A DNA stretch of 64,000 nt from Archangiaceae bacterium (GTDB lineage: Bacteria > Myxococcota > Myxococcia > Myxococcales > Myxococcaceae): the NCBI GenBank assembly GCA_016714225.1, contig JADJNS010000004.1:62001-126000 (forward strand), in the 5' to 3' direction. The notes below the pieces were generated by a model. The model was not told the origin of the DNA. It saw only the letters and a program-made list of their open reading frames with translations, and ran no database searches. Within the stretch, counting starts at the first letter, position 1; the number at the start of each line of letters is the position of its first letter. A program made the translations under genes and the position numbers. Shown in pieces: positions 8,281 to 17,368 of this stretch.

Positions 8281-9771
8281 ATGAAACCCGCGGCCCACCA
8301 ATACGAGGACAAGCTCCTCGAGCTCGCGTACGGCGAGCTGCCCGCCCACGAGGCGAGCGCGGCGCTCGCCCACGTGCACGGCTGCGCGCGGTGCTCCGAG
8401 GCCCTGCGGGAGATTCAGGCCGTTCGCAACACCATGGGACAACTTCCCATGCAGCCGGTTCCCGACTCGGGGCTCGAGTCGCTCTTCGCGTACGCCGACC
8501 AGGCGGCCCGCCGCAACGCCGCCGGCCCCGCGCCCACCGCCACCTGGTGGCGCAAGCTGATGGCCCCGCTCGCCGCCGCCTCTGCGCTGAGCCTCATCGG
8601 GGTGGTCGCCTGGCAGACCAACAAAGAGGGCCCCGCCGTGCCGGCGCGCAGCGAGATCGCCGAGGCCGCCAACCCGCAGCCCGCGCTGCAAGACTCGCTC
8701 GCCGACCAGAAGGCGGCGGCCAACGCCGCGCCGACGGTCGCCGCGCCGACCCCCACCACCTGGGCGAAAGAGGCGAAAGACGAAGAAGGCCAGGCCGAGG
8801 AGCGCGACTTCGCTCCCGCCAAGACCGCGGCCACCAAGCCGTCTCCCAAGGTGCGGGCCGGCCCCTCGCTGGGCGACGAGCTCTCGAAGGCCGCGCGTGC
8901 GTCGAACGGCAAGGGGCGCAAGGCCGAAGAGGCGGCCGTACAGAACTACGTCGACTCGGGCGGCAAGCGCGACGCGTTCGCGTCGCCCGAGCCCGAGATG
9001 AAGAAGAAAGCCGTGGCACCCCCTGCCGACAAGGCCGAGAAGGTGGTGGCCAGCAAAGACAGCGATCGCGCCTACGACGAAGGCTATGGCGCCAAGGCGG
9101 GCAGCGCGCCCGGTGGGGGCCGGTACGAGGTTGCTCCGCCGGCAGAGCAGGCGAAGCCCGCCGCGCCGCCCCCGCCGCCGATGCAGGCGCAGCAGGCGCA
9201 GCAGGCGCCGTCGGCCGAGAGCCAGGGCAGCATGGGGCTGGGGCTGTCGGGGGCGAGCTCGCGCCAGCAGGTGTCGCAGCGCCAGGCGCCGAACGCAGCG
9301 GGCGGCCTCAGCGAGCGCGAGCGCGCCGATCAGACCGACGACGCGCCCATGGCGGCGGCGCGAGCGCCCAAGCCGCTCTCGGCCGACCTCGACGCGAAGC
9401 TGAAAGAGATGAGCGCCGCGCGCTCGGCGAACGACACCCGCACCGAGCTCGACATCGCGATGAACCTCTTGCGCAGCGCGCCGGCCAAGAGCCGCGAGCG
9501 GCTGCAGGCGCTCGCCAGCGTGTGCAACGGCCTCAACACCCTCGAGCTCTACGAGAAGGCGTACCCGTACTGCCAGCAGCTGCTCTCCGAGTACCCCGGC
9601 AGCAGCGAGGCGATGGCCTACGCCGAGCGGCAGAACCGCACCCCGCGCGCGGCGAAGCGGGCCTCGAAGGCGAGCACGGCCGATCAGCTCGAAGCCCCCG
9701 CTGCGGCGCCCGCGTCCGAGCCCGCGCGCAAGTCGGCGCCCAGCAAGGCCGCCACCGAAGCCGCGCACTGA
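8281..9771 (+). CDS. Anti-sigma factor candidate: zinc-finger (ZAS) membrane protein with long extracytoplasmic part
   Basis: 496 residues. The N-terminus carries an HxxxCxxC anti-sigma motif (His31, Cys35, Cys38 in HVHGCARC), followed by a single membrane helix at about residues 92-112 (LMAPLAAASALSLIGVVAW). The cytoplasmic zinc domain should bind the adjacent ECF sigma factor. The outer part has about 270 residues of Ala/Pro/Gln-rich low-complexity sequence, and then a helical region from about residue 370 (LDAKLKEMSAARSANDTRTE) that looks like TPR-type repeats. Most anti-sigma factors are far shorter, so the long outer part may be a sensor or a cell-wall-spanning scaffold. The sigma-binding role is inferred from motif and neighbour. 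Confidence 0.83.
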   Translation: MKPAAHQYEDKLLELAYGELPAHEASAALAHVHGCARCSEALREIQAVRNTMGQLPMQPVPDSGLESLFAYADQAARRNAAGPAPTATWWRKLMAPLAAASALSLIGVVAWQTNKEGPAVPARSEIAEAANPQPALQDSLADQKAAANAAPTVAAPTPTTWAKEAKDEEGQAEERDFAPAKTAATKPSPKVRAGPSLGDELSKAARASNGKGRKAEEAAVQNYVDSGGKRDAFASPEPEMKKKAVAPPADKAEKVVASKDSDRAYDEGYGAKAGSAPGGGRYEVAPPAEQAKPAAPPPPPMQAQQAQQAPSAESQGSMGLGLSGASSRQQVSQRQAPNAAGGLSERERADQTDDAPMAAARAPKPLSADLDAKLKEMSAARSANDTRTELDIAMNLLRSAPAKSRERLQALASVCNGLNTLELYEKAYPYCQQLLSEYPGSSEAMAYAERQNRTPRAAKRASKASTADQLEAPAAAPASEPARKSAPSKAATEAAH

Positions 9772-9802
9772 GCACGTCGCAGCACCGCTTCCAGACGCGA
9801 AT

Positions 9803-9860
9803 CTGTCACCGGCGCTGACAGGCAGGGTCATTTCAACCTCGAAATACCCTTCGGATTTCG
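9803..9860. other. two small hairpins in the gap between sigma operon and Tad-like locus
   Basis: CTGTCA/TGACAG pair across 9803-9821, and CGAAAT/ATTTCG pair across 9840-9860. Neither is followed by a T run on the plus strand. They occupy the 149-base gap before the first TadE-like gene and may end the upstream transcript or form a leader structure for the pilus operon. Confidence 0.3.
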
Positions 9861-9920
9861 CCATTTTCCCGGCCCGATGACCGATGCGTGAGGGGCGCGC
9901 TGGGTCGATAATCGAGGTGC

Positions 9921-10832
9921 GTGGTCTCCAGGGGACAAGCGGCGGTCGAAGCAGCGCTGGTGATGCCGCTGATGGTGTTCTTCGCCCTGGGCCTGGTGCA
10001 GCTGGCGATGGTGCAGCAGGCGCGGCTGATGACCGAGTACGCGGGCTACTGCGCGGCCCGCGCCGGCATCGTGTGGAACGGGAGCAACGAGCGCATGCAC
10101 GACGCGGCGGTGATCGCGCTGTTGCCCACCCTGGGCAAGACGTCTGACCGCGCGGCGCTCGGCTCGACCTGGCAGTACCACCAGGGCCTCGACCGGCTGA
10201 TGCAGCCGCTGCCCTGGGGCGCGGCGCGCGCGCAGGTCAACGGCCAGAGCCTCACCGGCATGATCCGCATCGACACCATCAGCCCCCAGGGGGGCGCCGC
10301 CGCGGGGGTGTGGAACCAGGTGAACGGAGCAGGGTGGGAAGAGCTCGACTTCGACGGGCCCGAGACCTTTCCCGAGTCGAGCGATCTCGACTCGCACGTG
10401 CAGCGGTTCTTCGACCTGCAGGGCCAGGAGCCGGGCCAAGACGCGTTTCGCAAGGCCACGCTGCTGCAGATTCGGCTGCGCTACTTCTACGAGATGCGGG
10501 TGCCGTTCGTGAACCAGGTCATCTTTCTCGCCTGGTACGCGGCCAACGCCGACGTGGCGCTCTCGGGCGCGATCGATCGCTCGACCACCAACAAGCAGAA
10601 CATGCTGGGCAAGAGCGGCGACGCGCGCTCGTTGCGCGGCCGGGGCAAGGGCCTGTGGGATCCGCTCAACCGCGGCCTCTTTCCGCTCACTCCCACCGAG
10701 ATGCAGGTGCTGTGGGACGTCTCGACCGGGGCGCTGCCGCTGGGGGCCGAGCGCCGCTACTTCCTGCCGCTGCAGGCCACCCACTCGATGCGCATGCAGT
10801 CGAACTTCTTTCGCAAGTGGCTGGTGCACTGA
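9921..10832 (+). CDS. TadE-like pseudopilin protein
   Basis: 303 residues, GTG start. The N-terminus (VSRGQAAVEAALVMPLMVFF) has the TadE pattern: a Gly followed at +5 by Glu, and a hydrophobic helix at about residues 10-30, consistent with processing by a Flp-type prepilin peptidase after the Gly. The rest is a predicted extracytoplasmic domain longer than typical TadE. It is followed after two bases by a TadG-like gene, and a second TadE-like gene comes next, so the three probably form minor pilins or a pilus-base complex of a Tad system. Confidence 0.82.
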   Translation: MVSRGQAAVEAALVMPLMVFFALGLVQLAMVQQARLMTEYAGYCAARAGIVWNGSNERMHDAAVIALLPTLGKTSDRAALGSTWQYHQGLDRLMQPLPWGAARAQVNGQSLTGMIRIDTISPQGGAAAGVWNQVNGAGWEELDFDGPETFPESSDLDSHVQRFFDLQGQEPGQDAFRKATLLQIRLRYFYEMRVPFVNQVIFLAWYAANADVALSGAIDRSTTNKQNMLGKSGDARSLRGRGKGLWDPLNRGLFPLTPTEMQVLWDVSTGALPLGAERRYFLPLQATHSMRMQSNFFRKWLVH

Positions 10833-10834
10833 GC

Positions 10835-12940
10835 ATGATCACCCGCGGCCTTCGCCAGGCGATGAAGCGCGAAGAGGGCCAGGCCCTCGTGCTGGCGTGC
10901 CTGATGATGCTGGTGGTGGCGATCGCGGTGCTCACCACCGTCAACCTCGGTCACAACATCTACGAGCGGCAGAAGCTGCAGAACACCGCCGACGCCGCCG
11001 CGTACTCGAGCGCCGCGCTCGAGGCGCGCGCGTTCAACTTCTACGCGTTCGTCAACCGCACCCACGTCTCGCACTACGTCACCGCGATGGTGTGGCAGTC
11101 GATCGCCTCGTTCGTCTACTTCGTCGAAGCGATGATGGTCGACGTGCTGGGGGTGATCGAGACCATCGACTGCCGCGACGAAGGGTTCCCAATAAACGCG
11201 GTGTGCAGCGTGATACCCACCTTCATACCCGAGCTGCAGGCCGTCTACGGCTTCATCGGCCAGTTCCAGGGCATCTACACCTCGGTGCTGATCGCGGTGC
11301 TCACGTACCTGCGCGCCGCCGACCCCGACGCGGCGATCGGCCTGAAGATCGTGCCGACCTACTACGCGATGAACGCGATGCTGACCTCGGCGGCCGAGGC
11401 GACCTTGAAGGCGGCCCTGCGCGAGGTCGAGCAGACCTCGCTCGACGTGGTGCAGGCCAATGATCCCACCCTCGACTTCACCTCGGCGCGCGTGGCGTCG
11501 GGCCGCCTCTCGAAGTGCATGCTCGCGCGCAGCCACCAGGCCGAGGCCTGGCACGGCGACGAGGGCCGCTACCCGTACTCCGAAGACCTCGACCGCCTCG
11601 ACCCCGGCCGCCGCCGCGAGGGCGACAAGATCGCCAAGGCCAAGCGCTCGATGTCGCAGGTCAGCAACGCCACCCGCTTCGCGCTCGACCAGAAGAACAA
11701 CCCGCAAGAGCTGCCCGGCCCCGGCTGGGTCACCAGCCGCAAGCTCTCTGACCTGATCCGCTTCCCGCCCTCGTTCGAGCAGGTGCACGACCTGTTGGTG
11801 CGCTACGTCGACAACCCCAACCCCAACTCGGTGGCCCAGCTGGGCAAGTGGGGCCAGACCAAGATGCTCACCGCCAGCGCCGTGAACGGGCGCGACAAGA
11901 GCCCGTTCGGCTCTCCGCTCGGCGGCGGCAACTCGATTCGCAACTGGGAAGACGCCCCCGACTTCCCCTACGGGGCGATGGCGCAGGGCGACGAGCTGGG
12001 CTCTGACGATCTCTACCGCATCAACCTCGGAGAGTGGAACGCCAGCTGGCGCGTGCTCGGCGTCGGCTTCGAGAACAAGAACTTCGTCGCCTGCCGCCCG
12101 GTCGACAACCCGCAAGAGTGCTGGGGCGACGCGCGCTACCAGCCCGACGCCGCGGGGAGCCTGCCCTTCCAGAACATGGTGAAGACCAGCATCTGGGCCA
12201 AGGCGCGGCGCGACGCCTCGCTGCACTACCGCCTGGTGTCGATGATCGGGGGGCGCATGTTTCCCCAGGGGCCGGGCGCGCGGCCGCCGGTGAACTACCA
12301 GCCCGCCAACCTGCTCTCGAGCTTCGGCCTGAGCCGCATCGACCTGCACTTCACCGTGCTCCTCGGCTTCACCCTGCACAAGTGGGTGGCCAACGTGCGC
12401 GGCGTGCGCGACGGCAACCACTGGTGGCCGGGGGTGGCGCCGTTTCCCAACTTCGAGCCGCAGCAGTACGCCCGCGGTTGCGACGCGGGGCCGCTCAAGC
12501 CGGCATTGTTCAAGGGCGACACCGACGCCGCGCTGCGCGCCCAGGAGTTCAACCAGCCCTCGACCCTGGCGATGCTCGAAAAGAAGCCCGCGCAGCTGCT
12601 CGGCGGCGGCGAGGGCAACAACCGGCCCGCGCTGCTCGGGCAGGGCGCGCTCGACTTCCACTTCACCCGCCAGGGCAGCAAGCTGGTGATGGAAAACACC
12701 CGCAAGTCGTTCTTCGCGGGTGGGGCCGAAGGCGCCGGCCTGCACGTCATCGCCCGCGGGCAGACCTACTACCACCGGCCCGGCAACTGGGCCGAGCACC
12801 CCAACTTCTTCAACCCCTATTGGCGGCCGAGGCTCGGCTCGGTGCTGCTCGGCGAGCAGAGCGACCCGCTGGTCGCCGACTTCAAGTCGTGGCTGCCGGC
12901 CCCGCTCAGCGCCACCCCCCAGCGGGCCATCACCCATTGA
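10835..12940 (+). CDS. TadG-like protein with large C-terminal domain
   Basis: 701 residues; ATG two bases after the previous stop. Residues 13-45 (EEGQALVLACLMMLVVAIAV) form one hydrophobic helix after a Gly-Gln, and the following NTADAAAYSSAALEARAFNF matches the TadG/putative Flp pilus-assembly N-terminal pattern (QNTADAAALAAA in typical members). The remaining 640 residues are predicted extracytoplasmic and I do not recognise a von Willebrand domain, which many TadG proteins carry. It is embedded between two TadE-like genes. The role in adhesion or pilus assembly is inferred from context. Confidence 0.78.
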   Translation: MITRGLRQAMKREEGQALVLACLMMLVVAIAVLTTVNLGHNIYERQKLQNTADAAAYSSAALEARAFNFYAFVNRTHVSHYVTAMVWQSIASFVYFVEAMMVDVLGVIETIDCRDEGFPINAVCSVIPTFIPELQAVYGFIGQFQGIYTSVLIAVLTYLRAADPDAAIGLKIVPTYYAMNAMLTSAAEATLKAALREVEQTSLDVVQANDPTLDFTSARVASGRLSKCMLARSHQAEAWHGDEGRYPYSEDLDRLDPGRRREGDKIAKAKRSMSQVSNATRFALDQKNNPQELPGPGWVTSRKLSDLIRFPPSFEQVHDLLVRYVDNPNPNSVAQLGKWGQTKMLTASAVNGRDKSPFGSPLGGGNSIRNWEDAPDFPYGAMAQGDELGSDDLYRINLGEWNASWRVLGVGFENKNFVACRPVDNPQECWGDARYQPDAAGSLPFQNMVKTSIWAKARRDASLHYRLVSMIGGRMFPQGPGARPPVNYQPANLLSSFGLSRIDLHFTVLLGFTLHKWVANVRGVRDGNHWWPGVAPFPNFEPQQYARGCDAGPLKPALFKGDTDAALRAQEFNQPSTLAMLEKKPAQLLGGGEGNNRPALLGQGALDFHFTRQGSKLVMENTRKSFFAGGAEGAGLHVIARGQTYYHRPGNWAEHPNFFNPYWRPRLGSVLLGEQSDPLVADFKSWLPAPLSATPQRAITH

Positions 12941-12942
12941 TC

Positions 12943-14109
12943 ATGCGCGCACCTCATCACCACCGCGGGCAGGCGATCACCGAGCTGGCGCTGGTGCTGC
13001 CGATTCTCATCACCATCTTCCTGTTCGGCATGTTCTTCACCGAGCTGGGCCGGGCGAAGCTCAAGCTGCTCGAGGCCGCGCGCTACGCCGGCTTCGAGAT
13101 GACCAGCCACCTGCTCGACGACTACGGCGGCGCGCGCCACGACCGGGCCTTCGGCGACGCGATGACCGTGACCGTGGCCGAGACCAACGACCTCTTCCGC
13201 GACCTCGACTCGGTGACCCGGCGCCCCGCCGGAGGCCTGGTGGCCGGCTACTCGGCGGTGGCGGCCACGATGCAGAACCAGGGCGTGGCGCTCGACGAGC
13301 GGGTGCGCGTCGATCTCCCCGACGAGCTGCCCGAGCCGCCCAGCCGCCTCTCGGGCAGCTCGACCGAGGCCTTCTCGCGCTTCGACTTCAACCAGAAGGG
13401 CAGGGTGCAGGTCGAGCTGTCGATGCGCCTCGACAACCGCATGCTCCCCAAGAACTTCTTGAACGACCGCCGCGGCTTCTTCCAGGTCGATCAGTGGGGC
13501 GGCTCGAGCCTGCAGTCGATGGCGCTGCACACCCGCTTCTCGATGGTGGCCAGCGGCTGGGCGCTGCCCGACGGCTCTGACGCGGTGATGCGCAGCCAGA
13601 CCGACGGGGTGGGCTCGGTGGCCGGCACCCACGCGAGCGGCCGCTCGGTGCACGGCCTGTGGGTGCAGGTCGATCGCATGACCCACCTGCGGCGGCGCCC
13701 CGAAGACACCGACCTGATCGGGCTCAAGTCGATCAACGCGGCGAGCTTCGTGCTGCCGCGGCCCTACAACTCGACCTTCGTCGTCTCGCACAACTACGGC
13801 CGGCCGGGCGAAGGCGACCGGGGGTGCGAAGAGCGCCCCGGCAACACCGACCCTGCGCACCCCGCGCCCGGCGGCATGAACAACCTCTTCACCGCCAGCG
13901 AGCTCGATCACCCCTGGCGCAAGTGTTACGACACCGCGCCGTTTCGCGATCAGGCGGCCTACGCCGAGTCGATGCCGGTGGCGCAGCTCAAGCAACGGGG
14001 GCCGTACTTCATGGGCTGCCAGCAGCCGCAGGCCGATGACGCGGCGCTCGCAGACGTCTCGCGCCTGCGCGGCGACCTCAACCGGCGAAAGGTGTCGTGC
14101 GAGCCTTGA
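12943..14109 (+). CDS. TadE-like pseudopilin protein, second copy
   Basis: 388 residues, ATG two bases after the TadG-like stop. The N-terminus reads HHHRGQAITELALVLPILIT, again Gly followed at +5 by Glu and a single helix, the TadE-like processing and membrane pattern. The C-terminal 340 residues are predicted outside the membrane. It overlaps the next gene by 13 bases. Its size is well above classical TadE proteins (about 150-200 residues), so the locus seems to use enlarged minor pilins. Confidence 0.8.
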   Translation: MRAPHHHRGQAITELALVLPILITIFLFGMFFTELGRAKLKLLEAARYAGFEMTSHLLDDYGGARHDRAFGDAMTVTVAETNDLFRDLDSVTRRPAGGLVAGYSAVAATMQNQGVALDERVRVDLPDELPEPPSRLSGSSTEAFSRFDFNQKGRVQVELSMRLDNRMLPKNFLNDRRGFFQVDQWGGSSLQSMALHTRFSMVASGWALPDGSDAVMRSQTDGVGSVAGTHASGRSVHGLWVQVDRMTHLRRRPEDTDLIGLKSINAASFVLPRPYNSTFVVSHNYGRPGEGDRGCEERPGNTDPAHPAPGGMNNLFTASELDHPWRKCYDTAPFRDQAAYAESMPVAQLKQRGPYFMGCQQPQADDAALADVSRLRGDLNRRKVSCEP

Positions 14110-14780
14110 GGGCCCCTCTCGTGGCGCTCGCGCTCGCCGCCGGCGCGGCGCGCGCCGAGCAGCCGCTCGCGACGTACCCCGGCACGGTGACCACCCGCAT
14201 CGGCAACGATCTGATCATCGCCGGCGAGTACTACCGCATGGCGTACTTCGTCACCGACGACCCGCCGCGCAAGGTCGCCGCCCACTTCAAGCGGCAGTGG
14301 GAAGAGGCCGGTTACCCCACCAGCGAGGCGGGAGACTTCGAAGGCGAGGGGGTGGTGACCGCGTTCTTCACCCGGCAGGGGCTGGCGCGCTCGGTGGTGC
14401 TCAGACGGCACGGCGGCCGCACCCTGGGCTTCACCGTGCTCAAAGATCTGTGGCTCAAGGCCTCGGCGCGGCCGAGCCAGCTGCCCGGGCTCGAGGGCGC
14501 GCTCTACGTGGCCGACCTGGTGGCGCGAGGCGACGAGGGCCACAGCCAGCACCGCAGCGCGGCCCTGAAGGTGGGACTGCAAGAGGCGCGCGACCAGCGC
14601 GACGCGGCGTGGGTGAAGGCCGGCTTCTCGCGGGTGCGCGAGACGGGGGTGAAGCGCGAAGACGACGGCAAGCTCGAGCGGGTGCTCGAGTACGCGCGCG
14701 AGAAAGAGCAGGCCGTGCTGACCCTGGTCGAGGTCGACGCCAAGACCACCGCCATCGACGAGACCTGGGTGAAGCGGTGA
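14097..14780 (+). CDS. Secreted protein of unknown function in Tad-like locus
   Basis: 227 residues with a GTG start inside the end of the TadE-like gene. Residues 1-20 (RALRAPLVALALAAGAARA) are a classical signal peptide with an ARA cleavage site. The mature part is mixed alpha/beta with no motif I recognise. It is translationally coupled on both sides (13-base overlap before, GTGA overlap after), so it belongs with the pilus genes, but no role can be stated. Confidence 0.7.
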   Translation: MRALRAPLVALALAAGAARAEQPLATYPGTVTTRIGNDLIIAGEYYRMAYFVTDDPPRKVAAHFKRQWEEAGYPTSEAGDFEGEGVVTAFFTRQGLARSVVLRRHGGRTLGFTVLKDLWLKASARPSQLPGLEGALYVADLVARGDEGHSQHRSAALKVGLQEARDQRDAAWVKAGFSRVRETGVKREDDGKLERVLEYAREKEQAVLTLVEVDAKTTAIDETWVKR

Positions 14781-15478
14781 GCGCGCTGCTGTCGCTGCTG
14801 CTCACCGCCGCGCCGCTGCCCGGCGGCGCGCTGCTGCACGAGCACCTGCCCGGCGCGCTGGCCACCGCCCGGGTCGGCGAGTGGGTGACGTACCGTTTCG
14901 ACGGGGGCGGCGACCGGGTCTACTTCTGGCGCATCGCGGTGGTGGGCGAGCAGGTCGACTCTCGGGGCCGGCCCGCGGTGTGGGTCGAGCTCGACGTGGG
15001 CACCCACCCGGCGATGAAGTCGCCCATCACCTCGATGAAGGTGCTCGCCGCGCGCGCTACCGGCATGAGCGCCGAGGGTGTGACGCGGCTGATGGTGGCG
15101 TACGGGGTCGAGCGCCCGCGCGAGCTCGAGCCGAGCGAGCTGCCCGCGATGCTCGGCCGCACCGAGAAGGCCGAGCGCGCCGCGCCCCCCAAAGGCTCGC
15201 CGCCGCTGCCGCAGGTGCAGGTGAAGCGCGGCGCTCCCTCGCGGCTGCTGACCCTGGGGGGCACGGTGACCGCCACCCCGGTCGAGGTGCGGCTGCAGCA
15301 GACCATCTTCAAGCGGTACTGGCTGTGCGACCAGATACCGATTCTCCACCTCGCCAAGATGGAGCTGCCCGCGGTCGAGCACTCGATGGAGGCGCGCGAC
15401 TGGGGGCTCGATGCGAGCCCCCAGATGCCGGCGCCCGACCCGGCCGCGGCCACAATACGGATGGAGGGGGCCAAATGA
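14777..15478 (+). CDS. Secreted protein of unknown function in Tad-like locus
   Basis: 233 residues, GTG start overlapping the previous stop by four bases. The N-terminus (SALLSLLLTAAPLPGGALLH) is short and hydrophobic, probably a signal peptide. The mature part begins GEWVTYRF and contains beta-rich sequence plus a single cysteine (WLCDQIP). I recognise no family. Position between the TadE-like and Flp-like genes suggests a periplasmic or outer-membrane accessory role in the same machine. Confidence 0.68.
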   Translation: MSALLSLLLTAAPLPGGALLHEHLPGALATARVGEWVTYRFDGGGDRVYFWRIAVVGEQVDSRGRPAVWVELDVGTHPAMKSPITSMKVLAARATGMSAEGVTRLMVAYGVERPRELEPSELPAMLGRTEKAERAAPPKGSPPLPQVQVKRGAPSRLLTLGGTVTATPVEVRLQQTIFKRYWLCDQIPILHLAKMELPAVEHSMEARDWGLDASPQMPAPDPAAATIRMEGAK

Positions 15479-15516
15479 GCCGGGGTAGGGTAAAAACCCG
15501 TACTGAGGAGCCGACC

Positions 15517-15750
15517 ATGAACTCGAGCCCACGCCCCCTTCGCCGCCGCCGCACGCGTGGCCAGGCCATGGTCGAGTACTCGTGGATCAACGTGTTCCTG
15601 ATCATGGCGCTGTGCCTGACCTCGACGGCGCGCGTGTTTCCCGGAAAGAAGCCGACCGACCCGCAGAAGAACGTGATCGAGCTCTTTCTCGACGCGTACC
15701 AGGTCTATTACGACTCGTATTACTTCGTGCTGAACCTGCCGTTCCCTTGA
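15517..15750 (+). CDS. Short Flp/TadE-type pseudopilin
   Basis: 77 residues; ATG preceded by GAGGAG at 15505-15510. After a strongly basic leader (PRPLRRRRTRGQ) comes GQAMVEYSWINVFLIMALCL. This matches the Flp prepilin rule: cleavage after Gly, Glu at +5 and Tyr at +6, then a hydrophobic helix. Flp pilins are 50-80 residues, so the length fits; the mature C-terminus, rich in Tyr (DAYQVYYDSYYF), is unusual. It could be the major pilin of this locus or a minor pseudopilin. The next gene overlaps its stop. Confidence 0.72.
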   Translation: MNSSPRPLRRRRTRGQAMVEYSWINVFLIMALCLTSTARVFPGKKPTDPQKNVIELFLDAYQVYYDSYYFVLNLPFP

Positions 15751-16430
15751 GCGCCTCGCGCACCGCGCCGGCTCCGCTCCGCGTCGTTCACGCGATCGTC
15801 TTTCTCGGGTTCGCCTCGGCGTCGGTCGCCGCGACCCACCAGGAGCTGCTGCAGCTGTTTCGCGCGCTCGCGCAGCCGTTCAACTGGGGCACGCCGCCAC
15901 AGCCCATCGCCTGCGCCGCGGGGCTGGCCTCGGCGCTGCTCGGGCTGGGGCTCATCGCCCGCGTGGTGATGGGCAAGGCCGTGCCGCTGTGGCTCTCGGC
16001 GGCGCTGCTGCTCTCGTTCGGCGGCAGCCTGTTCGTGCTGGGCGTCGAGCCCCGGGCCCGCACCGTGCCGGGTGCGAACGTGAAGTGCCTCGAGCAGGCC
16101 AAGGTGCTGCACGCCCAGCTCAACGCGCCGCTGCAGCAGACGGGGAGGGTGCCCGCGCCCGACGCTCCCGCGATGGGCCTGTCGGGCGAGAGCCCGTTCT
16201 ACGCGCGGCCTTTCGACCCGCTCGCGTGGAGCGCCCGGCGGGTGAAGTCGGCCGAGGTGCTGCCCGAGGGCGCGCAGCCCGGCTGGCTGCTGGTGCAGGT
16301 GCCCGAAGACGGCGCCAGCTTCGTCATCACCGCGGTGGGAATCGACGACGACGGTCGACCCGCGGTGCTGCGTCAAGAGGGAAAACCGATCGAATACCGG
16401 GGTGCGTACAACCCCGACACGGCGCAGTAG
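15747..16430 (+). CDS. Membrane protein of unknown function in Tad-like locus
   Basis: 227 residues using a TTG start that overlaps the stop of the Flp-like gene by four bases; no better in-frame start lies further in. Three hydrophobic segments are visible in the first 120 residues (VVHAIVFLGFASASVAA, then two around residues 55-105), followed by a soluble C-terminal half. No recognised domain. The overlap ties its translation to the pseudopilin gene. A promoter-like sequence follows it, so it probably ends the first transcript of the locus. Confidence 0.68.
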   Translation: MSASRTAPAPLRVVHAIVFLGFASASVAATHQELLQLFRALAQPFNWGTPPQPIACAAGLASALLGLGLIARVVMGKAVPLWLSAALLLSFGGSLFVLGVEPRARTVPGANVKCLEQAKVLHAQLNAPLQQTGRVPAPDAPAMGLSGESPFYARPFDPLAWSARRVKSAEVLPEGAQPGWLLVQVPEDGASFVITAVGIDDDGRPAVLRQEGKPIEYRGAYNPDTAQ

Positions 16431-16456
16431 CCCGCGGTGCGCGCGGTTTTCTCCTT

Positions 16457-16486
16457 TTGACACGCAGACTTTGCGGCAAGTACCAT
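16457..16486 (+). promoter_or_regulatory. Putative sigma-70 promoter for cpaB-tadB-tadC
   Basis: TTGACA at 16457-16462 and TACCAT at 16481-16486, spacer 18. It lies 44 bases before the cpaB ATG, in the only gap of about 100 bases within the pilus locus. The -35 matches consensus fully, the -10 four of six. Confidence 0.5.
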
Positions 16487-16530
16487 CCGCCAACTTCTCT
16501 TCACTCGCTTAAGACCGGAGAACGTCGGAC

Positions 16531-17343
16531 ATGCTCAAGGGCAAGACTCCACTCATCGTGGCACTGGTGTTGGGCCTCTTCGCAGGCATCGTCGCGTACT
16601 CGGCGATCAAGAAGAAGGAAGCCGACGTGCGCCGCGGCTGGAACCTGGTTCCGGTCGTCGTGGCCGCGGTCGACATCTCCGAAGGCACGGTGGTGACCTT
16701 CGACATGATCAGCCAGCGCTCGGTTCCCGAGCAGTTCATCACCTCGTCGGTGGTGAAGCCCGACTCGGCCAGCTACGTGGTGAACCAGAAGGTGCTGGTG
16801 CCGGTGCAGGCGGGCGACCCGCTGCTCTGGTCGCAGTTCGAGACCACCAAGGCGGCCGAGCGCCTGTCGACCAAGGTGCAGAAGAAGGCCCGCGCCATCA
16901 CCATCGAAGCCGGCAAGACGACCGCGGTGGGCGGCTGGGTTCGCCCCAATGATCACGTCGACGTGATCGGCACCTTCAAAGACCCGCAGACCAACGAGTC
17001 GGTGGCGGTGACGCTGCTGCAGAACGTGATCGTGCTGGCCACCGGTAAGATCACCGGCACCACCAACGTGAACCTGATTCCCGAGGCGCAGCGCGAGTAC
17101 TCCAACGTCTCGCTGCTGGTGATTCCCGAAGAGGCCGAGATTCTGGTGCTGGCCTCCGAGCTGGGCGGCCTCACCATGTCGCTGCGCAACGAAGACGACG
17201 TCGACGTCATCGAAGAGCGCGGCCGCGCCACCATCAACACCCTGCTCTCGGGCGAGCGCACCCGCGTGCTGCAGCAGAAGCGCTTCAACACCATTCAGGT
17301 CATCCGCGGTGCGGGCGAGCAGAAGGCGCCCGCCACTCCGTAG
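16531..17343 (+). CDS. cpaB: Flp pilus assembly protein CpaB/RcpC
   Basis: 270 residues. An N-terminal membrane anchor (TPLIVALVLGLFAGIVAYSA) is followed by a SAF-type domain (VVVAAVDISEGTVVTFDMIS, about residues 42-100) and a RcpC/CpaB domain with PNDHVDVIGTF and SLLVIPEEAEILVLASELG. CpaB sits at the inner face of the outer-membrane secretin in Tad systems. A promoter-like sequence lies upstream, and tadB follows after 25 bases with a Shine-Dalgarno AAGGGG. The length matches the family. Confidence 0.92.
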   Translation: MLKGKTPLIVALVLGLFAGIVAYSAIKKKEADVRRGWNLVPVVVAAVDISEGTVVTFDMISQRSVPEQFITSSVVKPDSASYVVNQKVLVPVQAGDPLLWSQFETTKAAERLSTKVQKKARAITIEAGKTTAVGGWVRPNDHVDVIGTFKDPQTNESVAVTLLQNVIVLATGKITGTTNVNLIPEAQREYSNVSLLVIPEEAEILVLASELGGLTMSLRNEDDVDVIEERGRATINTLLSGERTRVLQQKRFNTIQVIRGAGEQKAPATP

Positions 17344-17368
17344 GCGGCACTCTTAAGGGGTCACCGAC

